A stretch of DNA of 64,000 bases, taken from assembly GCA_025361645.1 (NCBI GenBank), contig JANYKI010000093.1:1-64000 (forward strand), written 5' to 3'. Made by a program: the position numbers and the translations under genes. Below the pieces are notes generated by a model. The model was not told where the DNA came from. It saw only the letters and a program-made list of their open reading frames with translations, and did no database searches. Shown piece by piece: positions 21,195-32,891 of this stretch (positions within the stretch are counted from its first letter, which is position 1; every line of letters begins with the position of its first letter). This stretch comes from Methanothrix sp. GTDB taxonomy: Archaea > Halobacteriota > Methanosarcinia > Methanotrichales > Methanotrichaceae.

Positions 21195-21530
21195 ATGAAG
21201 CTGAAGGTTATTTTTGTATTGCTGCTCGTGCTGTTTCTGTTCAGCGTAGCGGCTATAGATGCCAAGTCGAGTGGAAGAAGTGGAGGAAAATCGAGCGGTT
21301 TCTCCAGCAAAAGCGTATCCTCAACAGGGTCACATTCCATTACAGGGGATGCTGCCAAGGTCGTTGGAATCTCAAGCCTCGGCATGGCTGCCAAGAGCAC
21401 CAAGAAGAAGACTCATCTCGATTTCGAAAACGAGACAGAGAACGAGACGGCACAGCAATCGCCGGGCATGGGTGTGCTGCCCGCCTTTCTGGCTATTAGC
21501 ATGATCCTGCTGGCCTGGCGAAAGAGATAA
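21195..21530 (+). CDS. Short Ser-rich secreted protein with C-terminal TM/archaeosortase-like sorting tail
   Basis: N-terminal signal MKLKVIFVLLLVLFLFSVAAIDA; C-terminus NETENETAQQSPGMGVLPAFLAISMILLAWRKR (PG..., hydrophobic helix, basic tail). Confidence 0.6.
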   Translation: MKLKVIFVLLLVLFLFSVAAIDAKSSGRSGGKSSGFSSKSVSSTGSHSITGDAAKVVGISSLGMAAKSTKKKTHLDFENETENETAQQSPGMGVLPAFLAISMILLAWRKR

Positions 21531-21543
21531 TATTTAAACTTGA

Positions 21544-21593
21544 AAAAATAATACCACTCAGGCGGTCGCGGCAGCCTGAGTGGTATTATTTTT
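21544..21593. terminator. Perfect 20-bp inverted repeat (bidirectional terminator candidate)
   Basis: AAAAATAATACCACTCAGGC - 10 nt loop - GCCTGAGTGGTATTATTTTT between/overlapping the 3' ends of two convergent genes. Confidence 0.8.
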
Positions 21594-22508
21594 ATTCATC
21601 GTCTCATTGCCGTCCGGGACAACGGGAACTGCTTCTTTGGATGCTATTAGACCCATGGGAAAGAGCGGGGCATTTTTTGCCTCGGCTGGAAGCTTGATAT
21701 TTACGCTTTCATTAAAATCCTCAAAGAGCATGGAGACTTTAGCATTTATTCTCATTTCCAGGGCTCCAGATTCGTTGGCAGGCAGGCCTAAAGACTGGGG
21801 GGTCATTGTGAAGACCTCAGTTACATCCGTCTTCTTGAGAAGGTGAGTATCTTTGGTGATCCAGTAGTTAACGTCCATTCTCATATTGCGGAAGAGTTCA
21901 GTGTAGTTCATGCCGGGCATAGGCACAAGAGATGGCACCTCTCCGGCGAGCTGATTGGCCACGGTACTCATATCCATCTCCGCCCGAACCATGTAGCAGT
22001 CCACTCCATCCACCATCTCCGAGCCGATCAGGGAGAGGCGAGACTGGTTGAACATCTTGAGCTGCTGGGTCACTGTGTTCTGCGCTGACCAGGCATCAGC
22101 CACGCCGGGCATCTTCATGGCCGTCCAGTTTCCATCGACCTTGAGGTAGAGGGTGTCGTTGATAAGATACTCCTCCAGAGCAATGGCGCTGGTGTTGTCC
22201 TCATCGTCCTTTGCATAAGTGAGTGAGGCCGTGGACAACTTTAGAGCATGATCAGTCATGTTGGCCATGCCGTAGCCGAAAGAGCGTGTGTAGAGTTTCT
22301 GGGAATCGCCCGCTGAGAGGTTTACCAGATCTATTTTCTGCTCCATCTCCATGGAAAAGCGGTAGGATTCAAGACTAGCCGAGGAGTCGATCACCAGAGC
22401 CTGTAAAGCTGAGGTCATCAATTCATCGAGAGTGGTGCGGTTCGTCTGGCCGAGCGCTGCAAAGCTGCAGAGCAGCAGAGCCAGAACCAAAAGTATAAGA
22501 TATCTCAT
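21558..22508 (-). CDS. Secreted LppX/LolA-fold-like protein, sequon-rich
   Basis: Signal peptide; SLESYRFSMEMEQKI..., NDTLYLKVDGNWTAM, domain logic as in the lipoprotein at 40978..41940. Confidence 0.6.
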   Translation of the reverse strand: MRYLILLVLALLLCSFAALGQTNRTTLDELMTSALQALVIDSSASLESYRFSMEMEQKIDLVNLSAGDSQKLYTRSFGYGMANMTDHALKLSTASLTYAKDDEDNTSAIALEEYLINDTLYLKVDGNWTAMKMPGVADAWSAQNTVTQQLKMFNQSRLSLIGSEMVDGVDCYMVRAEMDMSTVANQLAGEVPSLVPMPGMNYTELFRNMRMDVNYWITKDTHLLKKTDVTEVFTMTPQSLGLPANESGALEMRINAKVSMLFEDFNESVNIKLPAEAKNAPLFPMGLIASKEAVPVVPDGNETMNKNNTTQAAATA

Positions 22509-22693
22509 GGCCTGAAAGATAGGGGGTCGAGGTAAATAATTTTTGCTCTTTTTTTCTTTTTTCGGAAAATCGCCTCAGTTATGCGACATGGTGCAGTGGA
22601 AATAACAAATAGGATACTGATCAAGAAATCCATCAGATTAAAGTATATCATAATCTATTGTATTATGATCGGAAAAACCGTAGGAAGATCTAA

Positions 22694-25517
<2,824 letters not shown>

Positions 25518-25583
25518 CAGGTTACTCAAATAGTGGAAACGGACTGACAGCTCCGATGGATCGTGATGCAATATTTGGCTCCA

Positions 25584-25617
25584 CGTTTCTCACGCGAAGG
25601 CGCGAAGCCGCGAAGTC
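25584..25617. repeat. GCGAAG-rich short intergenic repeat
   Basis: CGTTTCTCACGCGAAGGCGCGAAGCCGCGAAGTC: tandem-like CGCGAAGG/CGCGAAGC/CGCGAAGT units. Confidence 0.5.
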
Positions 25618-25621
25618 CCGA

Positions 25622-26254
25622 TTAAGCTATTTTGCCAAGAGACGTAAGGAACAGCACAAAGAAGATCCATCCCAGCAGCCTGAGAATCACGACCACGTAT
25701 CTCGATCTGCCCAGGGGGCTGAACTCCTGGGGAACAGAGGAGATGATGCTGCTTGCGCCAGAGGTGAAGTAGGTAGCACTGAGCAGGAGTGCCTCCCAGA
25801 AAGAGACCTCGCATGCTCGTGGCGGGCTATCTTTGCCGCGAATGGCGCGCCGTCTTCTTCCGGACGGCTCCGGGCCTTTTGATCTGCTGATGCTCTTCGT
25901 GACGAAGAAGAAGACACCGCCCAGAAAGATGAAGAGCACAGACCATCCCAGGGGCCTCACAGGGCGCAGACCGTAGCCGTTGGTTGCCCAGGCAAGAAGG
26001 TCGAAGAACCAGCTATCGACTTTGCCCTGGCGTAGCAGCTCCCACAGGTGTTTGCAGCGATAAGAGTAGTAGCACTCGCTGGCGTCGTCGGTGAAGCCCA
26101 GCTTCTTGAAGTTCTCGATCAGAAGGTAGTAGGCGGTGTCGTCGTAGGCCAGGTCGTGGATGCTCGACCAGCGAATGTTGTTGAGTTTGTCATACTTGGT
26201 TTGGTAGAGGGAGATTGAACCGTTGATCCATGCACCATCAAAAAATGCCTCGCC
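25622..26254 (-). pseudogene. C-terminal half of a disrupted pentapeptide-repeat/membrane protein
   Basis: Reverse frame EAFFDGAWINGSISLYQTKYDKLNNIRWSSIHDLAYDDTAYYLLIENFKKLGFTDDASECYYSYRCKHLWELLRQGKVDSWFFDLLAWATNGYGLRPVRPLGWSVLFIFLGGVFFFVTKS...; no start of its own, 5' side abuts the IS. Confidence 0.75.
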
Positions 26255-26264
26255 AGATCAAACT

Positions 26265-26315
26265 GCGTGCGGCCACCCCACCCTAAAGGGATGGGGTATG
26301 CTTCGGGCCGCACGC
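26265..26315. repeat. IS terminal hairpin (10-bp perfect outer arms GCGTGCGGCC/GGCCGCACGC with inner CCCTAAAGGG stem)
   Basis: Direct reading of the inverted repeat downstream of tnpA. Confidence 0.85.
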
Positions 26316-26334
26316 ACGCCCGGTTAGCTGGAGA

Positions 26335-26799
26335 TCAGAAATCATCGAGCCTTCTTTGCCCAGATCCCTTTGATCTGCAAAATTGCGACTCTGTTTTTGG
26401 TTTCCTCTGAGATTCCTTAATATAGTGCTTTATTGTGTCAGCAGTCACATTTCCGACGGATCGAAAGAATTTGCCACTTGACCACAAGCTTCCGCCCCAA
26501 TATCTTTTTTTCAATTCGGGATGAAGCTTGAACATCCTATATGAACTGCCTCCTTTCAAAAATTGAACGACTCTTGATAGAGAAGAGCTCGGGTGGAATT
26601 CCAGGAACAAGTGAACATGATCGTCTACAATTTCCATTGCATGAATTTTATAGCCTTGCTCCATACAAATATTGTTGAGAATTAGCTCGCAATCCTTTTT
26701 AACTCGCTTATCATAGAATATCTTGTATCGATACTTTGGCACCAGTACGATGTGGTAGGTAATTTGACCATAGCCATGGCTAAAACTACGCAATTCCAA
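26335..26799 (-). CDS. tnpA: IS200/IS605-family Y1 (HUH) transposase TnpA
   Basis: HIVLVPKYRYKIFYDKRVKKDCELILNNICMEQGYKIHAMEIVDDHVHLFLEF (HUH), DTIKHYIKES (catalytic Tyr helix). Confidence 0.95.
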   Translation of the reverse strand: MELRSFSHGYGQITYHIVLVPKYRYKIFYDKRVKKDCELILNNICMEQGYKIHAMEIVDDHVHLFLEFHPSSSLSRVVQFLKGGSSYRMFKLHPELKKRYWGGSLWSSGKFFRSVGNVTADTIKHYIKESQRKPKTESQFCRSKGSGQRRLDDF

Positions 26800-26813
26800 C
26801 GCTTATCACATCC

Positions 26814-26845
26814 TAGCCATAGGTGGGTGGCACCACCTGTGGCTA
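26814..26845. repeat. Hairpin in the tnpA leader (12/13-bp arms, 6-nt loop)
   Basis: TAGCCATAGGTGG-GTGGCA-CCACCTGTGGCTA immediately upstream of the tnpA start. Confidence 0.8.
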
Positions 26846-26925
26846 AAGTGCCAAATACAATTTCATTTTAAAAGAAGCAGCGGTTGATCGATATGAGTTA
26901 ACGCAAAAAACGGCGAGGGTTCACT

Positions 26926-28203
26926 TCATCCCCAACCTGAAGGTTGGGGTATTCGTGACCCTCCGCACTCCCGATGTAATAACCGACTGCTGTTAAAAGA
27001 TACATCAAAAAAATTTGAACATTCGAAATAGGCCTCTTTATGGAACTGACTTTCCCAGAATCGGACATCTTGTCCAAACTGGACATGCTTAAATATCGCT
27101 GATTGGTTGAACTTGGCCAGCCAAAAAACGGCGATGCTATTGAATGTAGCATCATTGAATTTTGCAGTCAGGTTAAACTGCGTCTCGATAAAGCTCGCAG
27201 TCTTGTTGAATTGAGCCTTATCGAAAAAAGCATCATGATAAAAAATTGCCTTGGAAAAATACGCATTCTCGAAATAGGCTCCGGAGAAATGCGCACCACG
27301 GCAGAATATGGCATTGGAGAAAACTGCATTCTCACGGAAATGAGCCCCTGAGAAATATACGTCTCCAAAGAAATGCACTGAGGAGAAAATCGCTTTCTGT
27401 TTAAATTTAGCCCCTAAAAAATTAGCATCGTAGTTGAAACGAGCTCCTGAGAAATCAGCTATGTCGTCAAAAGATATACCTGAAAAATCAGCGGTTTTAT
27501 TAAAATTAGCCATTAAAAATGAAACATATAGATCAAACTTTCCCCCAGAGAAATCTGCATTTCGATCGAATCTTGATCCCAAGAAACACGCATACTGATC
27601 AAATTCTGCCAAACTGAATTTGGCATCGTTTTCAAAATGAGACCCGCAGAAGCCTGCGGTTTGATTGAATCTAGTTCCGGTAAAGTTCACTGGTTTTTCA
27701 AATCGTGTGTTTATAAAATTTGCACCTTCTTTTAAGAAAGTATAGTTGAGATCCATAAATCCTCGCACAGTAGAATTAGTGATTTCTATTGTGTGCGAGA
27801 GAAGCTGCACCTCCTCCGCCTTATTTAAAAAAAATTTCTCGTACAAACTTATTTCAATTCGCACTTTCGGCAGCTTTAGCCCACTTATATTCAGATCCCC
27901 AATAATGGTAACACGATCGTACTCCACCGGCTCCCCCAGCTCGATCTTCTTGAGTATCTCCTCTGCCTGCACCACGCGAGAAGGCTCAGCCTGCGCTGCT
28001 AGCACCAGAAACAAAAGTAAAATCAGAGATAGAACCAGAATCCGCCCGCGCCTTCTTGCCACCATCGCATCTCCCTCACGCTTTGCAAGATAATAGCGGT
28101 AGTAATAGATGATATCTCTGCTGGCAGGGCGTTGAAAAAGAGGAATATTCCGATCTACTCTACCTTCTTGAACAGCGATCCCTTTACGCCGCAGACCGGG
28201 CAC
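26926..28203 (-). pseudogene. N-terminal half of pentapeptide-repeat membrane protein; reading frame runs into the IS (tail HRECGGSRIPQPSGWG is IS-derived)
   Basis: Long run of A/F-x-F pentapeptides (ADFSGGKFDLYVSFLMANFNKTADFSG...); abrupt end at SFNSSRLL|HREC where the IS palindrome begins. Confidence 0.8.
26930..26949. repeat. IS end palindrome CCCCAACCTGAAGGTTGGGG
   Basis: 9-bp perfect arms. Confidence 0.85.
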
Positions 28204-28652
28204 TTCTCCGGGGCCTCGCGCTCCACTGTCATGCCGCAGACCGGGCAGACGAAGTAGGGATAGCTCTCCTTCTTGGTCTCCAGATTCTCCAGCATATCAT
28301 GATAGAGCCGGGCGTGGTACTCTTCCACGGCATTGGCATAATTGAAGCTCCTCTCTGCGTCCCTGGCACCTTCGGCCTTGGCGGCGGCGATCATCTCCGG
28401 GTACATCTCCTTGAACTCGTGCGTTTCGCCTGCTATCGCCTCGCGCAGGTTCTCCTTGCTGGTCTTGATGGCTTTCAAAGCGCGCAGGTGGTTGGCAGCG
28501 TGCACCGCCTCCGCCTCGGCGGCAGCCCGAAAGAGCTTGGCGGCCTGGGGAAAGCCTTCTTTATCGGCCTGGGCGGCAAAAGCGGTATATTTCCTGTTCG
28601 CCTGCGACTCTCCGGAAAAAGCCTCCATCAAGAAATCTTCTGTCTTGGTCAT
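28155..28652 (-). CDS. Rubrerythrin
   Basis: EAFSGESQANRKYTAFAAQADKEGFPQAAKLFRAAAEAEAVHAANHL; C-terminal rubredoxin-like CPVCGMTVEREAPEKCPVCG. Confidence 0.96.
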   Translation of the reverse strand: MTKTEDFLMEAFSGESQANRKYTAFAAQADKEGFPQAAKLFRAAAEAEAVHAANHLRALKAIKTSKENLREAIAGETHEFKEMYPEMIAAAKAEGARDAERSFNYANAVEEYHARLYHDMLENLETKKESYPYFVCPVCGMTVEREAPEKCPVCGVKGSLFKKVE

Positions 28653-28752
28653 TTTTAATCACACCATGCTAACTTGGCAGACAAATAAGTTAAGACTTTT
28701 GTCCCCCGGCCCGATCTGTCATCTATAAATTCTCAGAGGTGGAAAGACTGCC

Positions 28753-29742
28753 TTGCAAATGAGCGAGAGAATCATAGAGGTCAAGGATCTCGAATACAAA
28801 TACGGCGACTTCAAAGCCGTTGACGGCGTCTGCTTCTTCGTGCGAGAAGGCGAGATCTTCTCCTTCCTGGGGCCCAACGGGGCAGGAAAGAGCACGGTCA
28901 TCAATATTCTCACCACACTTCTGCCCGTACAAAAGGGCAGCGTCACCATTGCCGGATACGACCTGGCCAAAGAGCCGCAAGAGGTGCGCCGCTCCATCGG
29001 CATCGTCTTTCAGGATGAGACGTTGGATCGCGACCTCACCGTCTGGGAGACCCTGGAGCTGCACGGCCGCATCTATTCCATGCCTAAATTGGAACGAAAA
29101 GAGAGAATTGACGAGATCATTAAGCTGGTGGAGCTGGAGGAGAAGAGGAATGTGCGCACCCGCTTTCTCTCCGGCGGCATGAAGCGCAGGCTGGAGATTG
29201 GCCGGGGGCTGATGACCCGCCCCAAGGTGCTCTTCCTGGATGAGCCCACTATCGGCCTGGACACGCAGACCAGGCGCCGTCTGTGGGACTACATCAAAAA
29301 GGTCAACGATTCCGGGACGACCATCTTTCTTACCACCCACTACATGGATGAAGCAGACCAGGTCAGCAACTGGATAGATATCCTGGACCACGGAAAGATC
29401 ATCGCTTCCGGCGATCCGACCAAGCTCAAAGATGCCCTGGGAAATGATATGATCTACCTGGACACCAGCGACAACGCCGCGACGGAAGAAATGCTGCGGG
29501 GCATGAAGGCCGTTCGGAACGTCAAGGCCGCAGCCGCAGGCCTGGCCGTCACCATAAACGCGGACGGTACACGCTGCCTTCCCATCATCATGAACCGGCT
29601 GCGGGAAAGGGGCATCGATATCGTCAGCGTCAACCTGAAAAAGCCCACCTTGGATGACGTCTTCGTGCACTACACGGGAAGAGATATCAGAGAGGCGGGG
29701 GCGGGGAAGCTGCCCCGCATTCAGCCCAAAGGAGGCCGGTGA
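28753..29742 (+). CDS. ABC transporter ATP-binding protein (DrrA-like)
   Basis: FLGPNGAGKSTVINIL, FLSGGMKRRLEIGRGLMTRPKVLFLDEPTIGLD. Confidence 0.95.
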   Translation: MQMSERIIEVKDLEYKYGDFKAVDGVCFFVREGEIFSFLGPNGAGKSTVINILTTLLPVQKGSVTIAGYDLAKEPQEVRRSIGIVFQDETLDRDLTVWETLELHGRIYSMPKLERKERIDEIIKLVELEEKRNVRTRFLSGGMKRRLEIGRGLMTRPKVLFLDEPTIGLDTQTRRRLWDYIKKVNDSGTTIFLTTHYMDEADQVSNWIDILDHGKIIASGDPTKLKDALGNDMIYLDTSDNAATEEMLRGMKAVRNVKAAAAGLAVTINADGTRCLPIIMNRLRERGIDIVSVNLKKPTLDDVFVHYTGRDIREAGAGKLPRIQPKGGR

Positions 29743-30581
29743 AAATGAGCTGGGAATTTTTGACAATCTACTGGCGCGATATGCTCCGCTTCGTTCGCTT
29801 TAGAATTGCTCTCGTCGTCTCTCTCATCCAGCCGGCTCTGTGGATGGCACTTTACGGGGCAGCCATGTCCAGCAACTTCTCGCGGCTAAGCTCGGGTATG
29901 ACCGTGCCCGAGGGCGCAGTCGCTGTCTCCTACCTGACCTTCATGGGGGCAGGAGTGATTGCTCTGACCACTCTATTTACCAGCCTCTTTGGCGGCATCA
30001 CTCTGCTATTCGACAAGAACTGGGGGCTGATGAGAGAGCTGTTGGCCAGCCCCATGCCCCGCAACCACATCATCCTGGGCGTCGGCCTGTCCGGAGTTAC
30101 CAAGTCCTTCATCCAGGTGATGGTCATCATGGGCTTTGGCCTTCTCATCGGGGTGCGCTTCTTTCCCGGCTACACCTTGCTGGAGACGGCAGGTGCCATT
30201 TTGGGAGTGCTGCTATTTGTGGGCGTCTTTTCCTTAGGATTTCTCTTCCTCTCCTCGGCCATATCCATGAGCATGGACACCCCGGAGGGACTACAGGCCG
30301 TCATCACCCTTCTCACCCTGCCCCTGTTCTTCGCCAGCAATGCCCTCTACCCCATTGATGCTTTCCCGGGAGTGATGAGAACGCTCGCCCAGTTCAATCC
30401 GCTTACCCATCTGGTGAACGGGGTGCGCTACTTTGCAGTAGGAAGGGACTTTTATGCCATCGGCATTCATTACGTTTACAACAGCTCCGACATCATGCTC
30501 TCCTTTCTGGCGCTGACGGGCTTTGCCGCGGTTATGTTCCTGGTGGCCTGGCGGGTTTTCAAGAATGCAGTAGTCACCTGA
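29739..30581 (+). CDS. ABC-2 type transporter permease
   Basis: Six hydrophobic segments; 4-bp overlap with the ATPase gene; NALYPIDAFPGVMRTLAQFNPLTHLVNGVRY. Confidence 0.92.
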   Translation: MKMSWEFLTIYWRDMLRFVRFRIALVVSLIQPALWMALYGAAMSSNFSRLSSGMTVPEGAVAVSYLTFMGAGVIALTTLFTSLFGGITLLFDKNWGLMRELLASPMPRNHIILGVGLSGVTKSFIQVMVIMGFGLLIGVRFFPGYTLLETAGAILGVLLFVGVFSLGFLFLSSAISMSMDTPEGLQAVITLLTLPLFFASNALYPIDAFPGVMRTLAQFNPLTHLVNGVRYFAVGRDFYAIGIHYVYNSSDIMLSFLALTGFAAVMFLVAWRVFKNAVVT

Positions 30582-30618
30582 ATTGCAATTATCATGATAA
30601 GTTAATGGAGGAAACGAT

Positions 30619-31281
30619 ATGAAGGTCTTAGGAATTTGCGCCAGCCCGCGGGGCTCCAAGAGCACGACCCTGCGACTGGTTCAGGCCGTCCTGGACGGGG
30701 CGAAGGCATCTGGTGCAGAGGTGGAAATGGTGGACGTCTGTGAGCTGGACATCAAGTTCTGCAACGCCTGCCAGGTATGCTTCAAGGAAGGCAAGTGCGT
30801 GCACAAAGACGACTTCCAGGGTCTTTACGACAAAATCCTGGCTGCGGACGGCCTGGTCTGGGGTTCGCCCAACTACTTCGACACAGTCACCGCCCAGATG
30901 AAGACGCTCATCGACCGCATGGCGGACGCCATTCACTGCCAGATTCTCAGGGGCAAGTACTGCGTCAGCGTGGCCAGCGGCGGCAACAACTACGATCAGG
31001 TCACCACCTACCTGGACGGCCTGATGATCCACTTCGGAGCCTTTGTCACAGGAAACGTGGGAGCGACCATGTCCCAGGGGCCGGCGGCTCTAGAGGGCGC
31101 GGAGAAGAAGGCCGTCGTGCTCGGCAAATCTCTAGCAGAAGATATCAGGACCAAGCGCGACTATATCGAGCAAAGGGAGATGCAAGAGGAGATCCGGGAG
31201 TACTTCAAGCGCCTGGTGAAGATGAACAAAGAGAACTGGAAGTACGAGTACGAGTTCTGGAATAAGCTCAATTGGAAATAA
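30619..31281 (+). CDS. Flavodoxin-fold NADPH-dependent FMN reductase / iron-sulfur flavoprotein family
   Basis: MKVLGICASPRGSKSTTLRLVQAVLDGA...CNACQVCFKEGKCVHKDDFQGLYDKILAADGLVWGSPNYFDTVTAQMKTLIDR. Confidence 0.9.
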   Translation: MKVLGICASPRGSKSTTLRLVQAVLDGAKASGAEVEMVDVCELDIKFCNACQVCFKEGKCVHKDDFQGLYDKILAADGLVWGSPNYFDTVTAQMKTLIDRMADAIHCQILRGKYCVSVASGGNNYDQVTTYLDGLMIHFGAFVTGNVGATMSQGPAALEGAEKKAVVLGKSLAEDIRTKRDYIEQREMQEEIREYFKRLVKMNKENWKYEYEFWNKLNWK

Positions 31282-31293
31282 GGAGATGCATTT

Positions 31294-31908
31294 ATGTTGA
31301 CACTGGAAGAGGGCCGCCAGGCCGTCCATCTGGCCAGGCAGGCTTTGACCGGCTACATTGAGACGAAAAAGATCATCGAGCCCCAGGATCTGCCGCCTGT
31401 ATTCGAAGAGAAGCGGGGCGTCTTTGTGACCCTGCACGAGGACGGCGACCTGCGTGGCTGCATCGGCTATCCTCAGCCCGTCATGGCGCTTGGCAAAGCG
31501 ATCGTGGACTCGGCCATCAATGCTGGCTCTCGCGATCCGCGCTTTCCCGGCGTGCGCCCGGGCGAGCTCGGGCGAATCGAATTGGAGGTAACCATCCTCA
31601 CCAGGCCCAAAGTCTACACCGCTCCCAAAAAAGAGCTGCCCGAGCTGGTGCTGGTGGGCCGGGACGGTCTGATCGTGACCAAAGGTCCTTATTCCGGCCT
31701 GCTCCTGCCCCAGGTGGCCCCGGAGTGGGGCTTCGACTCACGAGAGTTCCTCTCCCAGACCTGCGTCAAGGCGGGGCTGCCCCCCGACGCCTGGCTGGAT
31801 GAGGACACACAGGTGCAGCACTTCGAGGCGCAGATCTTCGCCGAGGTGGCGCCGGATAGAGAGGTCTTCGAGAAGAGCTTCCCGGAGAGCGGATGCGGGA
31901 CGGTATAG
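31294..31908 (+). CDS. AMMECR1-domain protein
   Basis: FVTLHEDGDLRGCIGYPQPVMALGKAIVDSAINAGSRDPRFPGVRPGELGRIELEVTILT. Confidence 0.95.
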   Translation: MLTLEEGRQAVHLARQALTGYIETKKIIEPQDLPPVFEEKRGVFVTLHEDGDLRGCIGYPQPVMALGKAIVDSAINAGSRDPRFPGVRPGELGRIELEVTILTRPKVYTAPKKELPELVLVGRDGLIVTKGPYSGLLLPQVAPEWGFDSREFLSQTCVKAGLPPDAWLDEDTQVQHFEAQIFAEVAPDREVFEKSFPESGCGTV

Positions 31909-31922
31909 GGGGATAGCTTATA

Positions 31923-32009
31923 GGATCGAAGATCACGCGAAGCGATCTGACGCAGATTCAAGATTTGATTGATGCAGGAGTCTATCTCAACGCATCGGAC
32001 TTCAGATGA
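31923..32009 (+). pseudogene. Remnant resembling a ribbon-helix-helix (CopG/ParD-like) N-terminus
   Basis: GSKITRSDLTQIQDLIDAGVYLNASDFR* in frame, no start codon, truncated. Confidence 0.35.
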
Positions 32010-32537
32010 GATATCTCAGGATCTGGAGCTTGGATTTTGACCTGGTGCGTCGCATTACTGCCGAGCTGAAGAAAGAGGGCCGTCTGGAGGCCGTTTGATG
32101 GATTGCTACGAAGAGGGCGATGCATTGCACGGTGCAAAGATCTACGCCGAGGCTCGAAAGATGCAGGGGCCGGTGGTTATGGCCATGCAGCACTCTTCCG
32201 CCAGCTCAGGCAGAAGACGGGGATGAATCTTCTTTCCACCCGGCTTTGACGGCGTCATCCTGCGGATTGCTGCGATATCGGCGGTCGATGTTCACCCACA
32301 GAGTGCGGGTGGCGTATCAGAGCAAATCTGCTTAAACGATTAGCGAATGGATATTATATTCAGTTAATTTGCCAATTATTTTCTAAATAACCAATTTATT
32401 GCCGAATATTTTTCAGGATTTGCAAAAGCGTTTGCAGCAAAGTCCCAGCGCTCTTCCACCCTTTTTTGGGGTACTTTTGGATTAAATTAATATACCGAAT
32501 CAGAGAGGCTTATTCATATCCACGAAGGAGGAAAAAT

Positions 32538-32804
32538 ATGGCTGAGATGAGAAATTTCGCCCTGCGCGACGCTGAGGGAAATGAGATTGGAGTTTTTACA
32601 GGAAAATCACCCAGACAGGCCGCCCTAAAGGCAGCCAACCGGGGCTTCACCGAGATCAAGCTGCGCGAACGCGGTACCAAGAAGGTGCATGTGTTTACAG
32701 GAGAGAGAGTGCAGGTGGACAAGCCCGCGGGTGCACCGGCCTGGATGCCTGACAAGATTTGGAAGCCAAAGGTAAAGAAGGTCGGCATCGAGAAGCTGGA
32801 ATAG
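32538..32804 (+). CDS. Methanogen chromosomal protein MC1
   Basis: MAEMRNFALRDAEGNEIGVFTGKSPRQAALKAANRGFTEIKLRERGTKKVHVFTGERVQVDKPAGAPAWMPDKIWKPKVKKVGIEKLE; preceded by GGAGG RBS. Confidence 0.95.
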   Translation: MAEMRNFALRDAEGNEIGVFTGKSPRQAALKAANRGFTEIKLRERGTKKVHVFTGERVQVDKPAGAPAWMPDKIWKPKVKKVGIEKLE

Positions 32805-32840
32805 GCGAAATTAGGTATCTGAAGCCTAAAGAAATGGGAT

Positions 32841-32864
32841 GATGAGGCCCGGATCGGCCTCATC
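32841..32864. terminator. Inverted repeat GATGAGGCC-CGGATC-GGCCTCATC between convergent genes
   Basis: 9-bp perfect arms downstream of MC1 and of the opposite-strand gene. Confidence 0.6.
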
Positions 32865-32891
32865 ACCGCATCCTTGCCCAATAGCGGGAAA

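Larger units (their letters stand above)
26255..26975 (-). mobile_element. IS200/IS605-family element carrying tnpA only (boundaries approximate)
   Basis: TnpA gene flanked by terminal hairpins at 26265-26315 and 26930-26949; lies between two halves of one gene; TTAC (minus strand) directly 5' of the proposed left end. Confidence 0.75.

Noticed and set aside
28723-29766. 347-aa minus-strand ORF
   Set aside because: Antisense shadow of the ABC ATPase gene.
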